Notes: generated by a model from the letters alone, not told the origin. A stretch of DNA of 64,000 bases from Oscillospiraceae bacterium (GCA_017466865.1 JAFTTI010000013.1:124001-188000), one strand, 5' to 3'. Positions 54,329 through 63,530 are shown, counted from the first letter of the stretch. A program made the numbers and translations.

Positions 54329-55141
54329 ATGTTCAAAAAAATAACAGCTTTTTTACTCATAGCAACGATGTGTTTTATCCTTTCGGGATGTAGCAATAAC
54401 GGTACTTCGGTCAGCGAAGGCGCTGAAACAGGAAATCCTGAAGAAATTGTCAAAGGATATTATACTTGTCTTATAAACGAAAAATACGATATTGCCTATG
54501 ACAAATATGTTTCAAGCATATCAAAGGTTTTCGAAACAAAGGAAGAATTTTCTCAGCGAATGGAGCTTTCTGCTTTTATGCAGGACAAAAAGCTAAAGGA
54601 TGTTCTTATAAACGATGCTGAACTTGTTATGGGAACAGAAGATGTTATCTATAAAATCAAGGGTATCGCAAAATACGAACTCGATGGCGAAACAATAACA
54701 GAAGATTTTTTTGAATATGTAATCACGCAGAAGCAAACAGGATTCAACCGAATTTTAATTGATGGTGCACTTTCTGCAAAGCCTTATGAAATGGCAAACG
54801 GAAAAGGACTTCATGCATCAAAAGTTATGGTTTATAACACCGTTGAAGGAAAACGCGTTAAAATGACTATGACAAACAACGACGTTATTTTCCATGCTAT
54901 CGGAAAAGAAACTATGCCTCCTATGCTTGAAATCGTTGTTGGCGGAAGAACAAGACCTTGCAAATTCCCATCGTATACAATAATCGAACCAGGAAAAACT
55001 GCTGAATTCACAGCGGAATATGATGGAGTTTCAGGTGAGGTTACAAAGGTTGTCCTTTCTTCAATCTATGCTGTCGGAGAAAATAAAAAGCCGTCTGAAG
55101 AAGACAGCGGAAGGGTTTATTCACTAACACTCGAAAAATAA
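54329..55141 (+). CDS. Hypothetical lipoprotein, 270 residues
   Basis: The signal peptide FKKITAFLLIATMCFILSGC has a lipobox cysteine at residue 21. After it come an NTF2/DUF4878-like helical segment (EEIVKGYYTCLINEKYDIAY) and a strand-rich region, then ~100 residues of beta structure with EIVVGGRTRPCKFPSYTIIE. This layout resembles secreted proteins with a small steroid-isomerase-like fold, but no specific family was recognised. GTGAGGTG precedes the ATG. Single-gene unit. Confidence 0.78.
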   Translation: MFKKITAFLLIATMCFILSGCSNNGTSVSEGAETGNPEEIVKGYYTCLINEKYDIAYDKYVSSISKVFETKEEFSQRMELSAFMQDKKLKDVLINDAELVMGTEDVIYKIKGIAKYELDGETITEDFFEYVITQKQTGFNRILIDGALSAKPYEMANGKGLHASKVMVYNTVEGKRVKMTMTNNDVIFHAIGKETMPPMLEIVVGGRTRPCKFPSYTIIEPGKTAEFTAEYDGVSGEVTKVVLSSIYAVGENKKPSEEDSGRVYSLTLEK

Positions 55142-55149
55142 CAGAAATT

Positions 55150-56051
55150 GCAAAGGGAGCGACTATTGCCGCTCCCTTAATAATTTATTTGAAGTTTTTC
55201 GTCGCACTACCGACTATGCCAAGGGACTCACTCCTATCTGTTTAGATTCTTTTATTTACCTTTGGCATGATAATCAACTCTTTACTAAAGATTTTAACCT
55301 ATGCGGAGAAATTCATCCGCTAAAATGAGTATCCTGTCGGACTCACCCCTTATAATCAAATTTAAATGTTCAAATCGTGAAAAGTGGGCACAATCATTAC
55401 CATATATGCCAACTCCCTCCGTTTAAAATTTGAAGAAGTGAACGACTTTCATCGTTTCGCAAAACTTTCGGGTGGTCTCACTCCAATCTAACTAAATTTT
55501 TCTGTCAAATGTCCTTAAAATCATAAGCATACCTTCTTTATAAAAGATGTAGTTACTTAATGGTGCATAGGACTCACCTTTCCTGAAAGTTATTTTTTGC
55601 AGCCGATAAATATATCAAAACCTCACGGTTTAAGTTCTGGTTTATACCGCGTACAGCTGTTGACACTGCACCGATAAAGACCCATAATCCCTATTGCCCA
55701 GGAACAAAACCCTGACTTTCGGATTACGACACGCCTTATTGTCTAAAACTTATCCTTAACCGATAAAACATCGTAATTTCGGAGTGGCTATCTGCCTTTT
55801 CAACTCCGCCAAAAGCAACGGACAGTTTACAACACGGCCACAAGCATGTCTACGAAAAGATTCTGCTCTGAGCTGATTTCTGAAATTTTATCCAACGGAC
55901 ACGCCTGCCTTTCCGATAATAATTGTAAGCTGACACCCTTACCTCGTTTACGAATGATAAACTGTCGCACCCGACTATGTAAACCTAACCGCAACCTTAT
56001 GATAAGGATCGTTACTATCTTAGAGCCCTGACCTCTTGTGGTCTTCTCTAT
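55150..56051 (-). ncRNA. Candidate large structured non-coding RNA (~0.9 kb)
   Basis: The stretch 55142-56237 has no credible gene on either strand. On the minus strand a strong promoter (56058-56086) would start a transcript near 56051, and the hairpin 55153-55178 would end it, giving ~900 nt. Many local hairpins can be read on that strand: GACC/GGTC at the 5' end, GTTTA/TAAAC, CAGG/CCTG, AACC-GTGA-GGTT (a GNRA tetraloop), ACGA/TCGT, and ATGCCAAAGG with CCCTTGGCAT. A motif like GGAGTGAGTCC recurs about five times in the 3' half. A CATAGTCGG..GCGAC hairpin occurs near both ends. Size and complexity are like the ornate large RNA classes (ROOL, GOLLD, OLE), but I cannot assign it to one; it does not show RNase P, tmRNA or SRP signatures. 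Confidence 0.65.
55153..55178. terminator. Terminator shared by the lipoprotein gene and the large RNA
   Basis: AAGGGAGCG/CGCTCCCTT stem with an 8-base loop, 11 bp after the lipoprotein stop. On the minus strand it would end the large RNA. Confidence 0.82.
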
Positions 56052-56057
56052 GTTTAT

Positions 56058-56086
56058 AATATACCACCACTTTTGGTTAATGTCAA
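56058..56086 (-). promoter_or_regulatory. Promoter of the large non-coding RNA
   Basis: Minus strand TTGACA, 17 bp, TATATT, pointing into the gene-free region and away from the DUF1292 gene. Confidence 0.72.
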
Positions 56087-56144
56087 CAGTTTTTTATAAA
56101 AATTGTTGATAACTTTTAGGTAAATTATTTGTAAAATTTGACTA

Positions 56145-56173
56145 TTGACTCTTTTTTCTGATAGTGGTATAAT
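56145..56173 (+). promoter_or_regulatory. Promoter of the DUF1292 gene
   Basis: TTGACT, 17 bp, TATAAT with extended TG, ~65 bp before the ATG. Confidence 0.75.
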
Positions 56174-56237
56174 ATTTTATGTTGGGTGAGTTTTTTCTCG
56201 CCCATATTTTATTATAATAGGTATAAAGGAGAATATT

Positions 56238-56558
56238 ATGTTTAACGAAGAAGAAATCAGTTTTACTCCAGATTTATATACTCTTGTTGATGAAAACGGC
56301 GAAGAACAGACATTCGAACTTTTAGACGCTATGGAATATGAGGGTGAAAGATACTACGCGCTTACGCCTTACTATCCAAACGCTGAAGATTTGCTCAATG
56401 ATAACGGCGAACTCACTATACTCAAATCCGAATTTGTTGATGATGAAGAAATGATGATTTCTATTGAGGATGACGATGAGTTTGAGAAAATCGCTGAAAT
56501 TTTCCTTGAAAGAATTGAAGTTATGTTTGATGAACCCGAAGACGAAGATGATTTCTAA
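56238..56558 (+). CDS. DUF1292 protein
   Basis: A 106-residue, highly acidic protein of the DUF1292 (UPF0473/YrzB-like) family, common in Firmicutes and of unknown function. It has the pattern DLYTLVDENGEEQTFELLDA, YEGERYYALTPYYP and an acidic end (FDEPEDEDDF). AAAGGAG precedes the ATG. In most Firmicutes relatives are encoded with yrrK/ruvX and alaS-region genes; here it stands alone, directly upstream of the 6S RNA gene. Confidence 0.88.
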   Translation: MFNEEEISFTPDLYTLVDENGEEQTFELLDAMEYEGERYYALTPYYPNAEDLLNDNGELTILKSEFVDDEEMMISIEDDDEFEKIAEIFLERIEVMFDEPEDEDDF

Positions 56559-56567
56559 AAATTGCTA

Positions 56568-56596
56568 TTGATTTTTTGTTTTGTTTGATATATACT
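56568..56596 (+). promoter_or_regulatory. Promoter of the 6S RNA
   Basis: TTGATT, 17 bp, TATACT, with the predicted start ~56603. Confidence 0.72.
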
Positions 56597-56602
56597 ATCA
56601 TA

Positions 56603-56795
56603 AAGGAAAGATATTCTGCCTTGTGCGTCAGATGTGATTTTTATAATCCAACACATAATTAAAGGGACTTGACCTCCGGATATGGATTGCAGACCTCCCG
56701 CTTTTGCGGACGAAGGGAGCGCGAAATATCAGGGGCATAACCCACCTGCTGAGTGCGGGTTTTATGCTTCACATCAACGGCAAGGCGGTCTTTTT
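56603..56795 (+). ncRNA. ssrS: Probable 6S RNA
   Basis: A ~190-nt transcribed, gene-free element with its own promoter, ending in a T-run. The ends pair: GCCTTG (56618-56623) with CAAGGC (56781-56786), and GATGTGA (56631-56637) with TCACATC (56769-56775). A large internal opening, an apical CCGC-TTTT-GCGG hairpin and a 3'-side GCATAACCC/GGGTT..ATGC hairpin follow. A long rod with a central bubble of this size is the hallmark of 6S RNA, which mimics an open promoter and binds sigma-A RNA polymerase. The assignment rests on size and fold by eye; SRP RNA was considered, but its GGAAGGAAGCAG-type loop is absent. Confidence 0.68.
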
Positions 56796-56807
56796 TAAAA
56801 GCAAATA

Positions 56808-56834
56808 ACCCGTGAAGATTTTTTCTTCACGGGT
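56808..56834. terminator. Terminator between 6S RNA and sbcC
   Basis: ACCCGTGAAG/CTTCACGGGT stem with T-rich loop and tails, ending the minus-strand sbcC transcript 13 bp after its stop and backing up the 6S terminator. Confidence 0.88.
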
Positions 56835-56846
56835 CTATTTTTTCTT

Positions 56847-59800
56847 TTACTGTGTGCAGACTATTTCGCTTGATGTCATTGTTTTCTTGACATAAATCTT
56901 CTTATCAATTCTTTCCTTAAGGTCAGGCACATGAGATATAATACCTATGAGTCTGTCGCCCTGAGTAAGACTGTTAAGAACACCTATCGCCTGTTCGAGT
57001 GAGGCTGTATCAAGTCCGCCAAAGCCTTCATCTATGAACATTGATTCAATATGAATTCCTCCGCTGTTGCTCTGTATAACATCTGAAAGGCCAAGAGCGA
57101 GTGCGAGTGAAGCCTTGAATCCTTCACCGCCTGAAAGGGATTTTACAGTTCTGGGCTTTCCGCTGAAGTTATCGTAAACATCAATATCAAGACCTGTCTG
57201 CTTTCTGAGGTTATCCGCTTCATCAGCCTGAACAAGAACATATCTGTTTTCGCTCATCTTCAAAAGACGCTCGTTTGCCTTATCAAGAATTCTTCTGAAA
57301 TATGTTCTCTGAACATACTGTTCGAAAGTAATCTTCTGCTTTCCTGCAAGTTCACCATTTGCGGTCTTTGAAATATCACAGACAAGAGAATATTCCCTTT
57401 CGAGTTTATTTCTCTGAACATATTTTTCATTGATGAATTCGAGTGTTTTAAGGTTTCCTTCAAGTCTTGAAGCAACTCTGATATATTCGGATTCAATAAT
57501 TTCTGTTTCTTTAGAAAGAGCGTCATTCTTTTCTTTGAGTTCAGAAATATCGACTCTTTCCTTGCCCTCTGTCTGCTGGAAAATCTGTTCGTATCTTGCT
57601 TTCTGGGCAGTAACTTCATCTTTGTATGCCGAGAGTTCATTCTTCATAGAATTGAGGGTATTTTCTTCGATAATAGCAGATTTATAATCATCTTCAGATG
57701 AGAATCCGTTTTCTGAAATCGCATTCTTGTATTCTTCAAGTGCATTATTATAGCCTTCTTCAGCAGACGCTTTTCTTTCTTCTGCCTCTTTAAGAACAGC
57801 GCTGTTATTTTCAACGAGAATCTTACATTCGTTATAAGCGGTTTCTGCATCTTTAAGAGCAGATTCCATTGTTTCGAGTTCGGATTCGAGAACTGCTATA
57901 TTTTCGAGAGCTTCTTCCTTTGTAGGATAATCGAGGAAAGAGAGAACATTATCATAAGATGCTGTTCTTTCTTTGACAGCCTCAAGGGTTTCTGAACGCT
58001 CCTTGATTTTTTCGGCAAGAGTTTTTTCAGATTCGGCTGCTTTCTGTCTTAATTCTTCAATTTTAGAAGAAAGTTCCGCCTTTTTCTGCTTTGCCTCTTC
58101 GATGAGTTTGTGTTCGCTTTCAAGTTCCCTTGCTTCATCTTCGAGCTTCTTCTGTTCGTTGAGGATAAGTTCAGGAAGATTATCTACTGTTATCTCGATT
58201 CCGGGGAAAAATCTGTCTGTTTCAGCTTTTAAGTGCTGTGCTGTCTGCTCGAAAGCGGCACTCTTTTCGTTTGCTGAGTTTGCGGCACTCTGAAGTCTTT
58301 TGAAAAGTCTGTCTCTTTCTTCACGGAGTTCTGCGAGTTTTTCATCGCTTACAGCACCCTCTTCCATCTTTGCGGGATTTGGATGATGATAAGAGCCGCA
58401 TACAGGACAAGGCTTATCGTCTTCAAGTTCTGATGCCATTATGCCTGCTTGTGAACGGAAGAACGCAAATTCAGCCTTTGTATAAGCGTCAAGAGCGTTG
58501 TTGTAGTTCTTTTCAACAGTATAATAACTCTTTCTGAGCATTTTGAGTTCGTTGTTATAAGAAAGCATATCTTTTGTAAGAGATGCCATATTTTCGACTT
58601 TCTCGTATCTTGTCTGAAGTTTCTGGATTTTTGTTTCAGAAGATATGAAACGAACTTCTGCGTCAGAAACCTCTGCGAGTTCCTTTTCACATTCTAAAAG
58701 TTCTGCCTTGGCAGACTCCCCTGCTTCTCTTGCGGCAGTTTCAGCGGCTTCAAAGATGCTGTCCTGTGCTTTGAGTTTTTCTATCTGACCGCCGAGAAGT
58801 ATGAGGTTTTCATATCTCGGAAGATGTCTTTTAATCTGTTCGATACGGCTGAGTTTTGCGTTTCTCTGAGGTATTTCCTCCTGACAGTGAAGAAGCTCTT
58901 TTTCAAGTTCCAGAAGTCTTGGAGCGGCATCTTTTGACGCTGCTTCAAGTTCTGAAAGTGATGATACCGCTTCATCGAAAAGCTGTTTTTCTCTCGCTAA
59001 AGCCTTTTCTTTGGGGAGAACATTCTTTATCGCTTTTTCTGCTTTTAAAACCTTTTCAGACATCTCTGTCATATCGTCTTTCTTATCGCCAAGTTCGGCA
59101 AGTTTGAAACGGAGGTTTTCGTATTCATCGAAAAGCTTATTTGTTTCTTCTGCGGTTGAATATTCTGTATGGATTTTCTGCATTTCTTCGCGCTTTGCGT
59201 CAAAGAGTGCTTTCTTCTCGTCGCGGACAACAGTATCCTTTTCGTTAAGGTCTGAAAGTGCTGCAACAAGTTCTGTTATCTTATTTACGTCTTTTTCTTC
59301 GAGAAGTTTTGCGAGTTCACTTTCTTCGCTTTCGGGAGTAATACCTTCGCAATACTGTTTTATTGCATCTGTATTCTTTTCGAGTGCGTAAGAAATTTCA
59401 GCGCTTCTTGATTTCAAAACATTCTGGAAAGACTGGAAATATGTTGTATCAAAAACTTTTCTGAAAATCTCTGAACGCTCTTTGCTGTCAGCGTGAAGAA
59501 GTTTTAAGAATTCACCCTGTGCGAGCATTCCGATATACTTGAAACGCTTATAATCAACGCCTAAAATTGTTTCGATTTCAGCGTTTACATTCTTTTCTCC
59601 CACACACTGAGAATTAGCTGTTTCAAGAATTGCATTAGCATTTTCTGTTGTTTCGCCTTCGGAGTTCTTTTTCTTTCTCTTGTATGAGGGGTTTCTTCTT
59701 ACTGTATATACCTCATCCTTATGAGAAAAAACAAGTTCTGCAAAAGTAGGAGTGTTATCGTTTGCAAAGTCACTTCTTATCATATCTGATGTTCTGTTAT

Positions 59801-59975
59801 CGCCACTCGCTTTTCCGAAAAGTGCATAACAGATACCATCGAAAATAGTTGTCTTTCCCGCACCTGTATCGCCTGTTATGAGAAAAAGCCCTTTCTGACC
59901 GAATTTTTCAAAATCAATTTCGGCTTTATCTGCATAAGGACCGAATGCGCTGAGGGTAAGTTTTATAAGTTTCAT
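56847..59975 (-). CDS. sbcC: Exonuclease SbcC (Rad50-like ATPase)
   Basis: The 1042-residue SMC-type ATPase subunit of the SbcCD nuclease that opens DNA hairpins and blocked ends. The N-terminal Walker A is LITGDTGAGKTTIFDGICYA. Two long coiled coils run from ~180 to ~860, with the zinc hook DKPCPVCGSYHHPNP between them near residue 520. The C-terminal half has the signature VKSLSGGEGFKASLALALGL and Walker B ESMFIDEGFGGLDTASLE. Length is typical. Its start overlaps sbcD by 4 bp. Confidence 0.95.
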   Translation of the reverse strand: MKLIKLTLSAFGPYADKAEIDFEKFGQKGLFLITGDTGAGKTTIFDGICYALFGKASGDNRTSDMIRSDFANDNTPTFAELVFSHKDEVYTVRRNPSYKRKKKNSEGETTENANAILETANSQCVGEKNVNAEIETILGVDYKRFKYIGMLAQGEFLKLLHADSKERSEIFRKVFDTTYFQSFQNVLKSRSAEISYALEKNTDAIKQYCEGITPESEESELAKLLEEKDVNKITELVAALSDLNEKDTVVRDEKKALFDAKREEMQKIHTEYSTAEETNKLFDEYENLRFKLAELGDKKDDMTEMSEKVLKAEKAIKNVLPKEKALAREKQLFDEAVSSLSELEAASKDAAPRLLELEKELLHCQEEIPQRNAKLSRIEQIKRHLPRYENLILLGGQIEKLKAQDSIFEAAETAAREAGESAKAELLECEKELAEVSDAEVRFISSETKIQKLQTRYEKVENMASLTKDMLSYNNELKMLRKSYYTVEKNYNNALDAYTKAEFAFFRSQAGIMASELEDDKPCPVCGSYHHPNPAKMEEGAVSDEKLAELREERDRLFKRLQSAANSANEKSAAFEQTAQHLKAETDRFFPGIEITVDNLPELILNEQKKLEDEARELESEHKLIEEAKQKKAELSSKIEELRQKAAESEKTLAEKIKERSETLEAVKERTASYDNVLSFLDYPTKEEALENIAVLESELETMESALKDAETAYNECKILVENNSAVLKEAEERKASAEEGYNNALEEYKNAISENGFSSEDDYKSAIIEENTLNSMKNELSAYKDEVTAQKARYEQIFQQTEGKERVDISELKEKNDALSKETEIIESEYIRVASRLEGNLKTLEFINEKYVQRNKLEREYSLVCDISKTANGELAGKQKITFEQYVQRTYFRRILDKANERLLKMSENRYVLVQADEADNLRKQTGLDIDVYDNFSGKPRTVKSLSGGEGFKASLALALGLSDVIQSNSGGIHIESMFIDEGFGGLDTASLEQAIGVLNSLTQGDRLIGIISHVPDLKERIDKKIYVKKTMTSSEIVCTQ

Positions 59976-61114
59976 ATAATATTTCTTGCTCCTTCCTCAA
60001 ACGCTTTTCTTACAACCGCCATCTTATCTTCTGAAAGTTCTGTGCCATTCTGTAACGCATAAAACTCAGCAAAAAGTTCTTCGGGTGATTTTTCTTCTAT
60101 ATTTTCAGCAGAATTCAGTTCTGCTTCGTGTGCTGTTCTGCTGTTTTCAATATCAATGTGCATAAGGTTAGGATAAATCGAACGGAGTTTTCCTGCCGCG
60201 TCATAAAGTTCGTCTTCATCCGTTAAAACAGCATAGATATAATCGTCATCATCGAGAGAAATCGTTGTTTTCATAAGGTCAGAAAGTTTGCCCTTGATTT
60301 TTCTCATATCTCTTCTTGGTGTTACAGGGATTTTGTCAACGCTTACACTTCCCTTTCCTTCAAGAGAAACAACTGTTACAGACTTTGTCTGCTGGATTTC
60401 TGAAAGAGAATATTTAAGAGGTGTACCTGCGTATCTTACCGTATCCCTGCCGATGCTCTGTGCCGAATGGATATGCCCTAATGCGACATAATCAAAGCAA
60501 TCGAAAACAGAAACATCAACATTATCAATTCCGCCGACATTTATCTGTTCAGAGTCACATCTTACGGGTTCAGCACCACTGTTTGTAACAAACTGGTGTG
60601 AGATAAGGACATTTCTTTCTTTTCTGTCAATGTCTGCGTGATTTATTATAGCACGAACGGCGTCATCGTATGTTTCTATCTTGTCATCGGGATAATAAGG
60701 CTTTACATATTCCGGTCTTACAAACGGAAGCATATAAATATTCACTTTTCCGAAAATATCGTCGTATGTATATTTTCTGAGAGTTCCATCGAAATTGGAA
60801 TAAATCATTACGCCCTTTGAACTCATAAGACGGCTGCCGAAGGAAAGGCGTTCCTTTCCGTCATGGTTTCCGCTTATTATATAAACAGCAATTCCTTTTT
60901 CTGAAAGATCGGTAATGAATTTATCAAGAACTTCAACAGCGTTCGATGAGGGAACGCTTTTATCGTAAACATCACCCGCAACGAAAACAGCGTCAACCTT
61001 TTCAACACTTGCGGTGTGTATAATCTTTGAAAGTATGAATTCCTGATCTTCGGTCATATCGTAACCGTAAATCGTTCTTCCTATATGCAGGTCTGAAATA
61101 TGAAGAAATTTCAA
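59972..61114 (-). CDS. sbcD: Exonuclease SbcD (Mre11-like nuclease)
   Basis: The 380-residue Mn-dependent phosphoesterase subunit of SbcCD. All metallophosphatase motifs are present: LHISDLHIGRTIYGYD, FVAGDVYDKSVPSSN, IISGNHDGKERLSFG, LISHQFVTN and VALGHIHSAQ. The start is a TTG with GGAGGG 8 bp upstream (no earlier ATG). It overlaps sbcC by 4 bp and shares one promoter with it. Confidence 0.95.
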   Translation of the reverse strand: MKFLHISDLHIGRTIYGYDMTEDQEFILSKIIHTASVEKVDAVFVAGDVYDKSVPSSNAVEVLDKFITDLSEKGIAVYIISGNHDGKERLSFGSRLMSSKGVMIYSNFDGTLRKYTYDDIFGKVNIYMLPFVRPEYVKPYYPDDKIETYDDAVRAIINHADIDRKERNVLISHQFVTNSGAEPVRCDSEQINVGGIDNVDVSVFDCFDYVALGHIHSAQSIGRDTVRYAGTPLKYSLSEIQQTKSVTVVSLEGKGSVSVDKIPVTPRRDMRKIKGKLSDLMKTTISLDDDDYIYAVLTDEDELYDAAGKLRSIYPNLMHIDIENSRTAHEAELNSAENIEEKSPEELFAEFYALQNGTELSEDKMAVVRKAFEEGARNII

Positions 61115-61155
61115 AGCAAAACCCTCCGATTATCAAAATATAAATATACAAGATA

Positions 61156-61184
61156 ATTATATCACATAATTTAAGATAAAACAA
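61156..61184 (-). promoter_or_regulatory. Promoter of sbcDC
   Basis: Minus strand TTGTTT, 17 bp, TATAAT with extended TG, ~40 bp before sbcD; divergent from the next promoter. Confidence 0.72.
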
Positions 61185-61239
61185 GGAATTTTTGCATTTT
61201 AAGACATTCCGTGGTGAAAAAAATATACTGAAAATATCG

Positions 61240-61268
61240 TTGATTTTGTGATAATTATGTGATATAGT
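61240..61268 (+). promoter_or_regulatory. Promoter of the Cache-GGDEF gene
   Basis: TTGATT, 17 bp, TATAGT with extended TG, 39 bp before the ATG. Confidence 0.68.
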
Positions 61269-61307
61269 AATATTAGGTATATATTTTTTAAAGAACGGAG
61301 GATTATT

Positions 61308-63524
61308 ATGGGTAAAAAAGCAATATCCTTAAAAGCGAAATTCTTTATCGTTACAACAATAGTTATCATTGTTCAGTTTGTGCTTAATATCGTTCTCTAT
61401 CATTCTCTCGGGAATTTTGAATATATCGACCAGAAGATGTCGAAAGAGGTTTATTCTGAAACACTCAACGCCTACAATCAACTTCAGACCGCTCTTACAA
61501 CTCCTGCAAAATCGCTTGACAGAGAAGCAAATCACATTGCCGAAAGCATAGAAACCGTTGTTATGAGCGAAAATAATATGCCTTTATCGGCAGAAGCAGA
61601 CGAAGAAATCGTATTCTCCGAAAGATTTGATTTGCTTTCAGGAAATTCGCCCAAAATAACATCTATAACAGCATCTGTTGAAAAGAGTCTTCTTTCTGTT
61701 CTTTCAGATGATAACATTTCGGGTGCTTTTATAATTCTTGATACAAATGTTTCAAAAAAGGAAAATTCACACTCTGCATTATATCTCAGAAAAACCGACA
61801 AGGGCGTTTCTGTAATATATGGAAACAATGCCAAGACAAGCCTTGACAGAACAAGAAAAATTGCTGATGAAATTGATTTTTCGCTCGAAAACGAAGAAAC
61901 AGGCGTTTTATATTCATTCTATTCAAAACCTGCTCTTTATAAGAAAAAATCTCTCGTTAATTCGGCTGAATCATTTACATACTGGTCTGCCCCGCACCGT
62001 CTTTTCGAAGGCGAAGATAGGGTTATTTCGTATTCAAGGCCTATCGTTTCTTCAGACGGAACATTCATAGGGGTTATAGGATTCGAAGTTTCTGAAAAAA
62101 CAATAAAATCATTCCTTCCTGCCGACAGCCTCGGTTTCGGAAATTCCGGATACGCTTTCTTTGACCGTTCAAACGGAATGATCGACCTCTCAAATGCTAT
62201 TGCAACAGGTGCTTCCATAAACGACATAGAAACTATTTCTCATCCCATAATTGCAACTTTAGACAATGACTATGGTCAGAATGTTTCTACCCTCGAAGCC
62301 GAAAATGGAAAACGCTCTTATCTCTATACACATTATCTTGATTTTTATGACGAAAACTCATACTTTGCAGAAGGCGAAGACTGGCTTCTTGTAGGAAAAG
62401 TCCCTGAAAATTACATAACCAAACAGTCAACAGTTGTAAAGAGTCTTTCGGTAGTTATTATGGCAACCGCTACTCTTGTTTCTCTTCTTGTTTCTATTTT
62501 CGTAATTTCAATTTCAACATCGAAAACAAAGAAACTTATAAGAACAATAGAAAATTTCAAAACAGATCATTCAAAATCAATTGTACTTGAAAGAGTCGGA
62601 ATAAAAGAAATCGACAAACTTTCTGAAATGTTGGAATCATACAGTGAAGATGTTTCTGTAAATTCTGCAAAGAAATCGAAGATTGTAGACCTTATTTCAA
62701 ACCCTATAGCAACCTTTGAAATAAGCAAGAACGAGGACAAGGTATTCGTTTCAAACTCGATAGTAAACATTCTTCAGCTTAATCCTGCTATCATAATAAA
62801 CGGATATATCAACAAGAAAGAATGGGAAGGAATATACACAAGGATAACATCCTCTGAAAACATTTCATATGAAGGAAGTTATCATGTAAACAAAGAGGCA
62901 GGAAACGATAACAGCGGTCAGTGGCTTAAGATAAACACATATGAATCAGACAAGTATATAATAGGCGTCATAACTGATATTTCAGAACAGATACTTGAAA
63001 GAAAACGCATTGAATACGAACGCAACCACGACTCACTCACAGGAATTATCAACAGAAGAACATTCCTTTTAAGAACAGAAGAAATCCTCGGAAACTGCAA
63101 GAATGCCGTTGTTGCTTTATGGGATATAAAGAACATAAAATTCGTCAACAACAAATATGGCCATGAAAACGGCGATAAACTCATAAAGGCAGCGACAAGA
63201 GTTCTTGATTCAGTTTCAAATGACAGACACACAATAACCGCAAGACTTTCGGGCGATGAATTTGTAACAATATTCTTCGGTGAAAAGGATGTTTCGTTCT
63301 ATAAGAGTGAAGTTAAAAATCTTTATGAGCTTCTTTCAAATGTTGTTATCGAAATACCTGATGGTACAGAAATAAAAATAGAAGCCGCAGTCGGAACTGC
63401 TTGTTACCCATTTGACGCACCCGATATAAAGGGACTCTTGCGTTGCACAGACAGCACACTTCTCAACAACAAAAACGAAAACGGCAGACATTCTGACGGA
63501 ATATTTGAATACAAAGCTTATTAA
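61308..63524 (+). CDS. Cache-PAS-GGDEF membrane protein
   Basis: A 738-residue sensor protein. Membrane helices at ~10-30 and ~380-402 enclose a double-Cache-like extracytoplasmic domain (ISYSRPIVSSDGTFIGVIGF, LGFGNSGYAFFDRSNGMIDL). A PAS-like region (~460-565) and a GGDEF domain (~570-738; NHDSLTGIINRRTFLLRTEE) follow. The metal-site region is divergent (VALWDIKNIKFVNNKYGHEN) but keeps the first Asp, and the active loop reads RLSGDEFVTIFF, with Ser for the first Gly. There is no RxxD inhibition site. It may be a weak diguanylate cyclase or a GTP/c-di-GMP-binding sensor. GGAGGATT precedes the ATG. Confidence 0.87.
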   Translation: MGKKAISLKAKFFIVTTIVIIVQFVLNIVLYHSLGNFEYIDQKMSKEVYSETLNAYNQLQTALTTPAKSLDREANHIAESIETVVMSENNMPLSAEADEEIVFSERFDLLSGNSPKITSITASVEKSLLSVLSDDNISGAFIILDTNVSKKENSHSALYLRKTDKGVSVIYGNNAKTSLDRTRKIADEIDFSLENEETGVLYSFYSKPALYKKKSLVNSAESFTYWSAPHRLFEGEDRVISYSRPIVSSDGTFIGVIGFEVSEKTIKSFLPADSLGFGNSGYAFFDRSNGMIDLSNAIATGASINDIETISHPIIATLDNDYGQNVSTLEAENGKRSYLYTHYLDFYDENSYFAEGEDWLLVGKVPENYITKQSTVVKSLSVVIMATATLVSLLVSIFVISISTSKTKKLIRTIENFKTDHSKSIVLERVGIKEIDKLSEMLESYSEDVSVNSAKKSKIVDLISNPIATFEISKNEDKVFVSNSIVNILQLNPAIIINGYINKKEWEGIYTRITSSENISYEGSYHVNKEAGNDNSGQWLKINTYESDKYIIGVITDISEQILERKRIEYERNHDSLTGIINRRTFLLRTEEILGNCKNAVVALWDIKNIKFVNNKYGHENGDKLIKAATRVLDSVSNDRHTITARLSGDEFVTIFFGEKDVSFYKSEVKNLYELLSNVVIEIPDGTEIKIEAAVGTACYPFDAPDIKGLLRCTDSTLLNNKNENGRHSDGIFEYKAY

Positions 63525-63530
63525 AATTAT

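Noticed and set aside
55400..55470. CGATGAAAGTCG stretch resembling group II intron domain V
   Set aside because: The rest of domain V, a reverse transcriptase and intron boundaries are absent.
55846..56031. 61-codon plus-strand frame in the gene-free region
   Set aside because: No ribosome site, odd composition (many Cys/Arg), and it lies within the hairpin-rich segment read as an RNA gene.
56603..56795. SRP RNA or tmRNA as the identity of the small RNA
   Set aside because: The SRP GGAAG/GCAG loop, the tmRNA tRNA-like end and tag frame are not seen; the rod-like fold fits 6S better.
61318..61535. Minus-strand frame over the start of the Cache-GGDEF gene
   Set aside because: Shadow of a gene with a clear promoter, ribosome site and membrane helix.
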